Shown one piece after another: positions 30,005 to 41,419 of a DNA stretch of 64,000 bases. The position numbers and the translations under genes are program-made. The notes below the pieces were generated by a model, which did no database searches, was not told the DNA's origin, and saw only the letters and a list, made by a program, of their open reading frames with translations. The number at the start of each line of letters is the position of its first letter. The first letter of the stretch is position 1. This DNA comes from Dactylonectria macrodidyma (taxonomy: Eukaryota; Ascomycota; Sordariomycetes; Hypocreales; Nectriaceae): the NCBI GenBank assembly GCA_020744425.1, contig JAGMUV010000012.1, forward strand, positions 1,302,001 to 1,366,000, in the 5' to 3' direction.

Positions 30005-33000
30005 CAAGGGTCGGAACCACTACATCCACTCCACTTTTGGGCCAAGTAGAGTGGATGGACCATTTTTAGGCAATTACAAAGTGGATGTAGCACACTTTCG
30101 ACCGGAGTGGAATGGATGTACACACGTGGATTTATAAGTGGATTTATAGTGGATCTTTGAGGCTCTTCACAACCTCGTCGGTGCCTATTCAGCCTCACTT
30201 TCAGACGTTGACACTAACTCTTCAACCTGTTGCTGCTGTGATGAATCGTCAACCTCGCTGGCGCTGTTCTCGCCCTCCAATAGCCATTTTGACTCAGCAA
30301 GTGCCAGCTCGTCCTCGCTTAGAGTCAAGCAGCCGGCATCCAGCTTGCTTTCAAGGTGTGACTTAAGCAATGGATCCAGGTCCTTGATAAGGCCAGCACG
30401 GTACCAAGAGCGTAAAACTTGACAAATGGCGATAATCTCAGCATCTAGGTTCGTACGCAACCCCGAGACCATCTTGCCAGCGGCTGAAAATAACCTCTCA
30501 CACTCGGCTGACATCGGCTGGATCGTCAGGAAGTCCAAGGCCATCCTGGATAACCGAGGATATCTGCTTTGCTTAGTTATCCAGTAACCAATTGGATCAC
30601 GAACGTCGCCGTCGCTGGCCTCACGATCCGTCTGCCACGCTTGGTACTCGTCACCAACAATAATTGCTGCGTATGCTGGTTTTGAGTTCGGCAGACGACT
30701 GTTCTTCTCGAAGGGGTTGAAAAACCGAGGTCTTTTTGCCGGTGGCTCGTCGTCGCCTCTGCTGCTGCTGGTTCTAACCTCGAGATGAGCGTAATCGGAC
30801 AGCCAGACGTCAGCAACCATCTCTTTTGCCTTTTCAACCCAGCTAGGCTTATGAGCCCACGTTTCATCAAACCAGTCCCAACGATAAGCTGGATGGAGCG
30901 CCATAGCCGTATAGTAGATGGGCGTCTCATCCAGCCGCCGATAATATTCATCCAGCTTATCCCAAGCAAGGTTGATTCCGATGCGGAAGTGCTCTGGATC
31001 AGGAAAATCAGCAGCAAGCTGCTTATATTCTTCCAGTGTGTTAAGCAGCAACTCATAGCCAAGCACCACGTCCCAGATATTGCCATAGGAGCCAGTCCAG
31101 CCTTGCTTATGCCTGCGGATGTGTCCATCACCCTCAAGCGTCTTTACCACGGTCTCAAAAACAGTCAGAATAGCCTCCAAATGGTAAAGAACCTCCCAGT
31201 CTTTATCCATTAGCTAATTCTCATCTCAGAGGATGCGTGGTTTTTTCGCCAACTTGGCTTGTATCACTTGGCCAGTCTTTTTAGGCCGATTTTCGTCCTC
31301 CCACTGCGCCTTATACTTAATCAGTAGGAGTTCGATAGAGGTTTTCAACCGTAGAGCCCTGCGGATCATGTAGAGTTGTGACAGCCAACGCGTGTCGTTG
31401 TCGATAATTAGCTTGAGTGGTTTCTTCGATCGGAGTTTAAGGGTGGTGGCGCGATTAATTTCGTCCTGTTAGATATACCGAGTTAATATGAGACGAATAG
31501 GATTTAGTTAAACCGCTTACCCTCTGGACCTCCTTGAGCAAGTAAATCAGCCGGTGGCTAATACGCACATCAACTACGATATTGTGTAACTTGCCAACTG
31601 GTCCTTTTTTGCGCCATTGAGCGTATTCAGTATCAGATAACGCTTCTGCGCCTGACAATTGCTTCTCGAACGCGTCGGCGTTTTTGCCAAATAAGAGCGC
31701 CTTGGCTGATAAGTTAATTGTGTGGCCAATACAACGTCCTCGGCGCAGTCGGCCATCGAACCCAAGTTCAGCACCAATGACCTCCATAGCAGTATCGTTG
31801 TTTTCTGCATTGTCAAGCGTGAAATAGCCAACCTTCTCTGGACCCACGCCAAGAGTGTGTAGGACGTCGAGAACCTCCCCACCGATCGTTGAGCCGAAGT
31901 GACGATGAGTCTCTGGAACTCCAATCATGATTTTGCATGGCCGATTCTTCTCGTCTCTGAAAAAACAAGCAATGCCATAGAGGGCAAGCTTATTTCGAGA
32001 CGTCCAGCCATCAAATGAAATATGAAGGGCTCCAGGGGAGTTCCTCAGCACCTCGATAACCGTCTGCTTGTGGCGGTTATACTCTTGAATGATCTTATAT
32101 CGGACAGCCGTGGCAGTCAAATTGGCGTGTTGGATGGAAACGGAGGGATTCAAATAGTCGAAGATTTCGCGGAGGATGGGGTTCTCGGCGAAGGAAAAGG
32201 ACTGGTTGCTACTGACGATTAACTCGACTAGCATACGCTGAAAGTGTTGCTTATCAAAGCGTGAGATGAAGCTATTCGCGATATTCTGTTCCGCAGGCTT
32301 GTTGACGTCCAGTTTCAAAACAGAGGCAATAGTTAGCTGGTTCGATTTCAGTGCGCCTTCGGATTTGAGCTGTGCTGTGCTCTTTTCCTCTCCCTCTGGT
32401 GCTGGTGTTTTGTGCTCACGCCATAGATGATTTGCCGCGTTCTGGAGACCTGAAGAGGTAAAACTCGCGATAATGGGACGATTTCTGAGGATACAGTCCT
32501 TGCAAGCCCATTTGCGTAAGCCATGACGTTGAATATCATAGCCAAAGTCCCACAGCCAAGAGCTAGTATCACGAGCGCGTTCTGACCAATTCCAGCCTCT
32601 GAAATGGCGAAAAAGACAGTCTTCGAGCTGCTGCTATTGGCCTGGTTGGCCTGGCTGGTTGGCTGACATCAAATTTTTTTGGGGGCAAAAACAAAGCAGG
32701 AAATCTGTAGAAAACGCGCTCAATAGGGGTAGTTTCTCGTCGAATGTTATTAGATTAGCTGTAGGGGTGATCGACCTCGGCTAACTCGGGTCCAGGTACC
32801 TCGATTTAATAGGCAGTCATATACAAAAATAAGTACTATGAACCATATAGGGTCAGGGAATATCCCACTGTACCTAAATCCACCTAAATCCACTCCATTA
32901 CATCCACTTTCGTGTCCCAGTGTAGTGGATTATTACGTAATCTGAGCGCCGACAAGTGGATGTAATAGAGATGGGCCACTTATATGTGGTCCACGTGGAT

Positions 33001-33026
33001 TTACAGTGTAGTGGGTTCGAGCCTTG
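30005..33026 (-). mobile_element. hAT-1 transposon, copy 1
   Basis: 3022 bp in the minus orientation. Termini read CAAGGGTCGGAACC (left) and, inverted, CAAGGCTCGAACCC (right). Position x here corresponds to 84460-x in copy 2, and every stretch compared is identical. Left flank is hAT-B, right flank is hAT-C. Confidence 0.95.
30185..32669 (-). pseudogene. hAT-1 transposase, broken (copy 1)
   Basis: Mirror image of the gene at 51791-54275, with the same three nonsense codons, the same 55-bp intron (here 31466-31520) and the same domains: BED finger, SFDGWTSRN, TLDNAENND, NDTRW and SAECERLFSAAG. Because the stops are shared, they predate the duplication or were spread by gene conversion. Confidence 0.92.
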
Positions 33027-34643
33027 GGCATAATAAGCCGGCGTCTCGTCAAGCCGCGAGTAGTACTTGTCAAGCTTTTTCCAACAGAGGTTAATGTTAA
33101 CCTTGAAGTGCTCGGGATCGGGATATCGATGGGCAGCAGCCTTAAATACCTCCATTTTGCTAAGGAGGTATTCGTAGCCAAGCAGGATATCCCATGGACA
33201 CCCATATGCCTCAATGTATCCTTCCTTCCGCTTGCGCTGCTGACCGTCGCCTTCGAGAGTAATCAGGACGTGCTCGAAGTGTTGAAGGACCTCGTTGAAT
33301 AAGGAAATATTAGCCCAGTCCTTCTCCTCGAGTTTGTTCTCGTCCCTGAGGCAGAGCGGCACCTCGCTGCTTGACTTCTTTCCCCTTAATACTAACCCCT
33401 CCCACTCGCTCTTCTGCTCATACCAAAGGTCCTCGAGGAAGTCTTTAAGGAGAAGGGCACGCCGAATCATATAAAGAGTGGAAAGCCAACGGGTAACCAC
33501 ATCAATGATAACATCTAGAGGTTTCTTCGCTCGAACCACCGGATCGTCAGACTTGCTGTACGCGGTAAGCTGAAGAGACCGGAGGAGATTGGTAAGCGAG
33601 TCTGAGCGGTGGATCCAGAAGATGAGGTTATGAAGTTTCCCCACTGGCCCTTTTCTTCTCCATAGCTCGTGGGCCTTCGCGTCAAGGGTCTCGTTCCCTT
33701 GGATATCGTCCTCGAAAGCCTCGGAATTATGGCCAAAAAGAAGTGCCTTAACGGCGAGATTGAGGATATGGCCAAAGCAGCGCAATCGCCGAGTTTTACC
33801 CTCGAAACCGAGCGCCTTCCCAATTTCTTCCATCGCCGTGTCGTTATTGCTGGCGTTATCGAGTGTGAAATATCCCACCTTGTGGGTAATGCCGTAGCTT
33901 CGAAGGACCTCGACAACGTGGGCGGCGATATTGTCCCCAGAATGGTGGTCGACAAGCTCAGGAAGGCCAAGCACAAGTTTTCTTGGCTGGCCAAGGGTGT
34001 TGAGAAAGTAGCAACAGATTCCATACAAAGCGTGGCGATTATTGGACCTCCAACCATCGAACGCAATATGAAGTAACCCCGGAGCTGTCGCCAATACTCG
34101 CTTGATCTCAGCCTTGTTTTCCTCGTACACCTGAAGAATACGCCTGCGGACGGTATTGTGGGTAATATGCGCTTCGGTTGTCTTCACGAGTGGATTGAGA
34201 TATTCGAAAGCGGCGCGGAGGTATGGATCTTCACTTTGTCGGAAAGAAGAGTTGCTGTTGATGATCCACGAGACTACCAAACGCTGGAAGACTAGCCGAT
34301 CAAAACTGCCAATGATCTGGTTTGCAATCTGCTGCTCTCGCGCGTCACGGGTATTCAGCTTCATCATCTCGGCGATATTCCTCGATGGTGTCTTCTCCTT
34401 TGCTTTGCTGGGCCGCTTCCGTCTTCCGGAAGGGTCCCAGACCTTGTGGTCGACTCTTCCGTACACGGAAATCTTGAGGTTCGAAGAGAAGACTGTCATA
34501 GACAAGGAGACCCAGGAACTACAGACAGAGAGAATCCTCAACGGTGATGAGTCGAGTAGCGGGAAATGGGCTAACATGCCTAACGATGACCCTGACCATG
34601 GAGAGTGCCCTGTTCCGGTCATTATCCCGGCCCGCACCGCCAT
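33027..34643 (-). pseudogene. hAT-C transposase, C-terminally truncated
   Basis: A third hAT transposase, most like hAT-A and hAT-1. It has the core Asp in AFDGWRSNN, TLDNASNND, CFGHILNLAVKALLF and the RDENKLEEKDW region. The coding sequence stops at DETPAYYA where hAT-1 copy 1 begins, so the SAECERLFSAAG dimerisation domain is missing. NDTRW is changed to DVVTRW. No convincing BED finger remains at the N-terminus, and the true start is unclear; the upstream 60 or so residues may not be original coding sequence. No continuation of hAT-C is found elsewhere in the window. Confidence 0.85.
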
Positions 34644-34953
34644 TGCACAAGTTGAGGTTTTCTCCTTGAAAAATGAAGAGGCGCCATAGACAGGGATCTG
34701 CTTAGAACAGGCCCAGAGAGAGGACAGCCAGAGGTCAAGTCTGAAACGGACGCCTAAGGCGCGCCCGAAGAGAAAACGTGTTTAATAAGCAAATCTGCAC
34801 TTGAATGAAAAGCCACCAAAGCTACGTAACCTTGAAGTCCGTTTGCACTGCTACAGCAACCCTGTTGTATGATTCGTTTGTTATGTTATACCTATGTTGA
34901 GCAAAAACATGAACTCGACGGAACTGATGCATACATGTCGAAGGAGCAGACGT
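34644..34953. other. Spacer between hAT-C and pogo-2
   Basis: No gene called. A plus-strand frame ending TPKARPKRKRV near 34770 is basic like the tail of the 389-aa transposon protein, but it is too short to assign. Confidence 0.35.
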
Positions 34954-34955
34954 TA

Positions 34956-37182
34956 CCATGCGGGACAACCTAATGAATAACCCCACCTAATGCATAACCA
35001 AAATTTTCGTCTTCCAATACAAAATCCAATTTTTGATCACCCCAAAATCAGCCCAGACTCTCAATTTGTAAATAAACCTTTAGAATATTCTTATAGAAAT
35101 TTGTTCAAATTTTACTCTCTACGTGGGTTTTTGACCTCCCGCCCGCTGCGTGTGCGCTGGCAGTCTTTTGTTTCCATCTCAGATTCTTCACTTTCCTCCT
35201 CCGACCCGACACCCACCTCAATCACCGACTTGACCTCTTCATCCACATCAGCCTCTTTTTCCCCATCCTTTGAACTAGGAATGGACTTTTCAGCTGCTAG
35301 GGACTCAGCTAGAGCCATGAATCGTCGGTTCGGGTTCGGTACCGCCTTCCTTTTCCTCCCTCGCCGCAGCTGGGCCATCTGCTCCTCAAGCCCAGCAATC
35401 CGCCCATTCTGAACGGCCACCTTCATCTCTAAAGCTTCCAGCCCCTTTGCGATCTTGCTGTACTTTCTCCTCGTCGGACGACTTCGGTGTTTGGCCAAAT
35501 CTCTCACCTGCCGGCTCGTCGTCGGCGTGTCATCTGAGTGCAGCTGAGTAGGGCTCGGTGTCTTGAACTGTTCCGCCACTGACTCCTTGTCTGGCTGGAT
35601 TTCTGGATGTTTTAGCGCCTTGTGACGGCTTATAGGCCAATTTCCAGTAAACCTCCAGCCGGATAAGATAATCTCTTTTCTCATGCCCGCCTCCCTGGCT
35701 TTCGCGTATGCCCGGATAAAATTGACCTTGTCAACCGGCGCAGAATCGGTCAAACTAGCCAGGTTTTGGAGTTCTTTTCGATATTCACCTTTGATGACAT
35801 TAAAGATCCCATTATCTAACGGCTGCAAACCATGAGAACAATGTGCTGGCAGGTAGCAACAGTACACGTTGTTCAGAAAGCACGTCGCCATCCACCCGTC
35901 CTGCGCGCTCATCAGTAATCTTATAGCCGGAGAATCTGCGGTGTAACGGCCAAAAGACTCACCTGCGCATGGCTCCCATGACCGTCGAGGATGATAAGTC
36001 TCGCATCCGAGGCATCTAGAGGCTCTGTCTGGGGTAAATAAACATCTTTCAGCCACTCAAGAGCTATATGGTTGTCGGTCCAGCCGTTCGGCGATGTGAT
36101 GTAGTGCCAGTCCGCTATCGCCTCAAACTCTTCAACGAACCACTGCTTCTGCAGCTCTTTGCCTTTGAAAATGATTGCTGGTTTCAAAGCTCGACCAGTT
36201 GCGGTGACAGCCTCAATAAACGACGTCCAAGCGCGCGACTGGGTGCCTTTCAACAGCGCCTTCTTCTTCAGGTCAGAGCTCCCGATTACGAGGCTATCCA
36301 AGCCTTGTGGACAGCTAATTAGCTATGGCCGATCAAAACCCGTTGGGGACTTGCAGACAACGTACCGAAACCAGCCATTATGCCACCCTCGTCCACGTTA
36401 ACTGTGTTCTCAGGCTTGATCCAGCCGTACTCGGTCTCCCGAATATCAAAGTACCAATTGACCGCTTTTGGTGTAAACCCGTTAAATCTGGAGGCTTCCT
36501 GGCGTTTTCCAAGCTCGGTAGATAGTTTTATGTGACGCTTGACGAATCTGGTGGTCCAGTGCTTGCCCAGAGGCTGGTTATCGCCTTGTTGTTGGAGGAT
36601 GGCCTCGACGCAGGCCCGGAGTTGGCTGTGGGAGAGGGCATAGCCCAGAGACTCCTGCCGCAGCACCTAACGAACGAGGGTCTCCTCTTGGCTCTTTGAA
36701 ATACGCTGGTGGGCCTGGATACGTTCATTCCTGCTCGCATGACCGGAAAGTCGACGAGAAAGGGTCGGCTGAGGTACTCCTCGTTTCTGGGCCGCCTCGT
36801 TCTGTGAAAGGCCTCTATCGGTGATATCTAATATAGCCTCGGCTATGTCATCTTCTGTATAGGTACAGCGACCCATTGCGTAAGTTGTTCTGACGAGTCT
36901 GTTGGGTGAAATGTCGAGTTGAATGGATGGAGTCGCCTAGGGTAGATGAAGCGGAATGAAAAATTTTTCAAAGTGCTAGAGAACTGGGCTCCAGGGCGGG
37001 ACGGAAAAAAATCAAGGCGATATTAAAGGTTCATGAAATAGACAAGCATTTCCAGGCATTGTTTTATGAGCATCTCCATTCCTGGCTGAATGCGGTGCAA
37101 TTGAAAATTTGGATTTTGTATGGGAAGATGAAAATTTTGGTTATGCATTAGGTGGGGTTATTCATTAGGTGGTCCCGCATGG
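34956..37182 (-). mobile_element. pogo/Fot-like transposon copy 2
   Basis: 2227 bp between TA dinucleotides (34954-34955 and 37183-37184), with inverted repeats of about 80 bp beginning CCATGCGGGAC. Each contains CACCTAATGAATAACC and CACCTAATGCATAACC in tandem. It is related to pogo-1 but clearly a separate subfamily. Confidence 0.92.
35112..36876 (-). pseudogene. pogo-like transposase, one nonsense codon
   Basis: Exons 36876-36366, 36303-35963 and 35900-35112 with two 62-bp introns give 546 codons. The only defect seen is TAG at 36667-36669, where copy 1 has Trp (TGG). It has the helix-turn-helix N-terminus (MGRCTYTEDDIAEAIL) and all three catalytic Asp: NVDEGGIM, LDGHGSHA and LQPLDNGIF. 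A coiled-coil-like segment (KIAKGLEALEMKV) and a charged tail follow. It would cut and paste the element at TA sites. Being one transition from open, it is the best preserved pogo gene here. Confidence 0.9.
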
Positions 37183-37236
37183 TAACCAGCTCGCCCTCAT
37201 GCCCCTCGCGATCCGACTCTGGGTAAGTTTAGCATC

Positions 37237-37569
37237 TCAATACACAGCAGAGGGCCGCAATATTACGAAGATACGGCCAAGGCCACCTCCAGAGCCGGTG
37301 AAGATCGTCTGTGAGGGTGTGGAACGATCAGAGGTTATTAGGTCGATAGACTGTATAGCGGAGGAGGTGGAAGCTGTCTTAACGTCTCGAAACGGGACTG
37401 GCGAGCTGTCGAGGATGGAGATACTCATGGGCCAATGTCTCCCGCAATATGGACACAGATTCGACCCTGGGTAGCTATTGCGGATGAAATCGTGGCTCCG
37501 TTGGTATGATTTAGAGGCCACAGTCTTCAGAACTTTGGGACATATCTGCGATAGGACGTGATCGGGCAT
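37237..37569 (-). pseudogene. Relic related to the 389-aa transposon protein
   Basis: A 110-codon frame whose N-terminal part matches the 7142-8311 protein in motif and spacing: H-x3-R-x3-P-x3-L-C-x-Y-C-G-x2-W-P (from SHDFIRNSYP to RHWP). It is followed by SIDLITSD, comparable to TIDLTDES. Pogo-2 ends 53 bp downstream and may have cut the gene. It suggests a second, decayed element of the same type. Confidence 0.55.
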
Positions 37570-37599
37570 ATCTACGTATAAGGCAAGGTCAGTCGCACA

Positions 37600-38254
37600 A
37601 TCTCATGATGGATAGACCTGAGGTTACTTAGGGAATGGATGGAGATAGCCTATAATAGCTATGGGGTGGCGATGGGCTGGGTATTGACGCTGGTGTGGAT
37701 GTGTGAGTGGAAGAATTGTAACGCGTCACCAGGAATTATTACGACATATTCCCTGGTGGAGACGCCATCTAAATGAAGAGATACCTTCCGGATAGTGTGC
37801 GGTACTGTAGTCTTGCAAGGGGGCATAAAATTACTAAGTATTTCCACATGGTTGAGGCTTCCCAAAAGGGTTATGTCACCCATGTGGTAATGTGCGACCG
37901 TATCCACCCTCTAGTGAACACTATCCCTGTGATCGAATTGACCGTACGGTATCCAACACTATACATAAATGTATATCAATGCTATACATCCTGTAGTTCC
38001 AACTGAAGCGACTAGTGCGGTGCTAATCCCCCCGTAAGGTTTGTAATGACCTGATACCAGAAACCCTAAATCTCCTCAGGTGTTGTGATATGATTCAGCC
38101 ATGAAGCCTTCATGATGTCTGGCGTACCGGCATGTTACGTCACTTACTAAACCATATGATCCCCTCACGCCACTGGTGATCATCATGCTAAAGAGGGAAG
38201 CAAACCGTCTCGAGAACAAGAGACTAGACTGGTGGTCAAGCCGTGTCCTGAACC
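37600..38254. other. Non-coding stretch
   Basis: No gene, RNA or repeat recognised; it may include the remains of the element at 37237-37569. Confidence 0.4.
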
Positions 38255-38932
38255 ATGAAGCCTGAGCCTCAGATCGCAATTATTGGTGTTGGCCAAGTCG
38301 GGCGGCGCCGCAGGGCATGCCATTATTCTCGCCTCCGTCGCGGCCCAGTTGCTCTTGGTCGAAATCGATATTGACCTGAGAGACGGCTAGACTCTGGACC
38401 TCTCCGATGTGGCCTATAGTAGCACGCGTGTGCGGGGCGGCCACGTACCATGTGGCAGCCCCGTGCGACGTTGTGCTCATCACAGCAGGATCCAAGCACA
38501 CCATAGGTACGGGATAGGAATAGGAGAAGGCTGGTTGCTTTGCGCTCTTCTGGGACCCGAGCTCACTTGATAACCCCTTAGGCCAAATCACGATTGACTA
38601 CACATCCCGGAACATTTCGATTGTCCGGAACATAATCGAAGCAGTGACGTCATTCAGATCAGACACCATCTTGCTCGTCGTTGCGAACCCATTTGACTTG
38701 CTCACATCCTTTGCTTAGGAGCTCTCTGGACTTCCGGCCTCTTAAGTCCTGGGCTCAGGCACTTTCCTCGACTCCGTGCGACTTCGTAGGCTAATGGCGG
38801 ACCGGGTGGGAGTGAGTGGTACATAATCCATACATCCTCTTTCTAGCTATGCTAATAAAGCTCTAGGCTGCGGCAAAGTCAATAGATATTCACGTGTTGG
38901 GCGTGCACGGAGATCCTCAATGTGAGGGAACA
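38255..38932 (+). pseudogene. Lactate dehydrogenase-type pseudogene
   Basis: A degenerate NAD-dependent lactate/malate dehydrogenase gene. It starts MKPEPQIAIIGVGQVG (Rossmann glycines), then LLLVEIDIDLRDG, with a stop and frameshifts through about 38390-38560. It continues YTSRNISIVRNIIEA, LLVVANPFDLLTSFA, then two stops, and VLGSGTFLDSVRLRRLMADR. After an apparent intron (GTGAGT...CTCTAG, about 38811-38865) it reads SIDIHVLGVHGD, which includes the catalytic His. An LTR begins at 38936, and the remaining C-terminal half is absent. The enzyme would interconvert pyruvate and lactate. This copy cannot. Confidence 0.85.
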
Positions 38933-38935
38933 TCA

Positions 38936-39088
38936 TGTGACTTTCATACTTTATGAATAGTCTCACTTTATGAATATTGTATAAATAGCTTTAAGTCAGA
39001 GCTTTCCTTAGGAATCACTTTCTCTTCTTGTAAACAATCATTTTACCCAAGTCGCACCCGACCTCGTTCGTGCTCTTGTACCGTCACA
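38936..39088 (+). repeat. LTR with TATA box, inserted in the LDH pseudogene
   Basis: 153 bp with perfect TGTGAC...GTCACA ends and TATAAATA at 38980-38987. It has the look of a short LTR with a promoter. No second LTR is seen downstream, so the element is truncated or solo. Confidence 0.5.
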
Positions 39089-39117
39089 AGTTGTCTCTTG
39101 ATTAGCCACGTTTAATA

Positions 39118-39378
39118 ATGTCGATGCTCTTAAACATCATGGTCTCTACAAATCCATTTTCTGTTTCTGTTAACGACTACGGCTCTCTTGCCTTGACAGA
39201 GAAGCCCGCTGAAGACTTAGATGCCGCTGGAGACTCTCCTCAACCCTCAGAATCCTCCTCTGCTACGGTATCTAGAAAACGCTTCCGCACTGTGGCGCGA
39301 GGGGACCCTAGTTTGACGTTAATAATCTCGTCTTTTTCTTCCCTTGCACACTACAGAAAGTCAGACCTTGCCCTCTAG
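39118..39378 (+). CDS. Hypothetical ORF behind the LTR, possibly gag-like
   Basis: An 86-codon Ser-rich ORF starting 30 bp after the LTR at 38936-39088, where gag would begin. No gag domain is recognisable, and an opposite-strand ORF (39308-39538) overlaps its end. Function unknown. Confidence 0.25.
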   Translation: MSMLLNIMVSTNPFSVSVNDYGSLALTEKPAEDLDAAGDSPQPSESSSATVSRKRFRTVARGDPSLTLIISSFSSLAHYRKSDLAL

Positions 39379-40178
39379 GCCGCTCGCGGTGCCTGCTCAT
39401 ACTGGTCTCTGACTGAATTGCTCCCAATCGCGCTTCTTCATACCAGGCGCTTAATGTCTTGCCTTGGTATGTTAGGTCTTCATCATTGATCAATGTGCGG
39501 GTGAAATAGTAGTACAAACGGTCGGGCTTGGATGGCATTTTGGTGCAGGGCTTGCTGGTGTTGGTTGTTCTATGCCTGTTATCGGAGGAGTTGGAGGAGA
39601 AGCATTTTCAAATTGGCAGGTGAAAGTGTGTATTAAGGCCGCATCGGTGGTTGCGGTGCGTTTATTTTAGTGCCCGTGCAAGGCTGTTGCACATGAAACA
39701 AGGTCGATGATTTGTTGGTGACTAAACATGGCTTCCCACAACATGTTACGGCGACAGCGTGGCGGCTAACACATGATCTGGAAATCATCATGGCGTAATA
39801 TCAATTCTTAGTGCGCAACAGCCGCCAATGAGCCACCCATCCATTCATTTGTTCGTCAGATCATGCCTTCGGGACGACTTTTCGCCGATTGCCAAGGCAA
39901 TTATCCTTTAGCAACTTCCTGTGCCATTGGTACGGATGGTCAGAAATCAACGGACGAAACATAAATCACCTTCGGAGGTGTGCGATAAATCGAAATTAAT
40001 GAATGAGGTTTCAAACTGGTGCAGATTCGATGAACTGAACATGGAGGCAACCTAACGTGATTCTGGGTTTGCCTAATTGATGGCGACCCCACTTTCTAAC
40101 CTTCATAGCGCTGTTATTCTCACAAGTCAAGGGGTGCAACATAGGATGTGGCCAGAAGACATTGAATTGAGCTACTTC
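39379..40178. other. Stretch without a recognised gene
   Basis: A minus-strand frame 39308-39538 (MPSKPDRLYYYFTRTLIND) looks protein-like but I cannot assign it. The rest shows nothing. Confidence 0.35.
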
Positions 40179-40508
40179 TTCTATCTAAGAGAGCGACGAA
40201 GGTCGGTCTCTTATACCTGTGTTCAATCTGCCAATATCATAGGCAGCAGGCTGCTGCCTGATACTAGTTGTGGTCGTTCACTGATGCGAATATATCGCGG
40301 AGGTCACATAAAGTGAGGTTGTCATGTAGATGTAGAAAGATGGATGACGAGCTAAGACTACAGTTGAGGACGGGAGTATAAGGTCTCCTTCCTCACGTGA
40401 TGTTACATATAATGCCAGTCTTAAGCACCAGGCCCAAGGCTGGTTCTTCACGTATCATTCACTCTCATCGTGAACTTGTTCACGATGATCGTGATCCTTG
40501 CCTCATTT
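40179..40508 (+). repeat. Repeat X, second copy, interrupted by a solo LTR
   Basis: It matches 24741-24889 in two pieces (40179-40281 and 40458-40508). Both hairpins are kept: 40241-40259 and 40465-40488. The loop of the second is TT here and AA in the other copy. Confidence 0.85.
40282..40457 (+). repeat. Solo LTR, 176 bp, with 5-bp target duplication
   Basis: TGATGCGAA...ACGTATCA flanked by TTCAC on both sides (40277-40281 and 40458-40462). The empty site is seen in repeat X near 24838. A truncated copy lies at 58894. Confidence 0.88.
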
Positions 40509-41419
40509 CTATCCTCATTCCAACAAGTTCAATACTGCCTTAGCACCAAAGGTAGCTGCAATTAAGTTAGGACTGGGCGTATCAATATAGTCTGTCTAAT
40601 AATATACGATGTCTTTCCCTTGCTCCTCGAATGCCCGATAGTGTCGGCCGAGTGCTTAGTATGTCATCTTTCTAGCTATTAAGTTCCTTCCCCCCCTAAA
40701 AAGTCATAGGCTCATTAAGTAGCCTTGGAGCACATAAGGTTCATCTAGCAAGCGCTGGCGGAGACTGGCAAACCGGTGGCCCGACTGACTCGCGGAGATG
40801 GCTCGCAACATAGTGCGATTATTGGATACGATAGGCTTGCTGGTGCGGTACTCGATGATCGAAACTCAGGAAGGATCGACAGGCAGCTACTCCATGCACC
40901 CACTCCATACACCCGGTGGTGCACCGATGGGCGTCGTTTTTGGATGGCGACCAGCAGAAGCACGAGTCGGCAAGGCTGGTTCTTATGGTGGTCCTCGGTC
41001 CTGACGCAAGAAAAGGCCCGAGCCGAGCACGACTTGTGGCGAGTGGAATCAAATGCTGAGGTGACATGGGGTTTGGGACGAAAAGGAAAACGATTATCGA
41101 AGAGTTAGATTGAGTAGCAACAGTGTGATTCTTAGGAATTCGCGTTCTCCCCGATCACTCCCAGTCAAAGCGTAACGGTGCCGCGGCTCCGAGTCAAATC
41201 TAGCTACATATCTGGATCCCGCTGTGGCTTAAGAAATCATCGCTTTCTTTCACTCATTACACTGTAACGCCAACGCAATGAAGGTCCTCTTGGGCCAGCT
41301 CAAATTGCTTTAAAGGGTTATCAATGACCCATGCGTTCCAGTACTTTCGTTAATTGGAAATTCATTTTTATTTATTTTACATTCCCCGATGATTAGACAT
41401 TCTATTTTCCGGTCGAGAT
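40509..41419. other. Stretch without a recognised gene
   Basis: ORFs on both strands around 40745-41108 overlap each other and carry no motif I recognise. The end includes the 3' region of the SulP gene. Confidence 0.4.

Noticed and set aside
34156..34689. Plus-strand 177-codon ORF opposite hAT-C
   Set aside because: Most of it is the antisense shadow of the hAT-C coding region; only the last part is free of it and has no recognisable domain.
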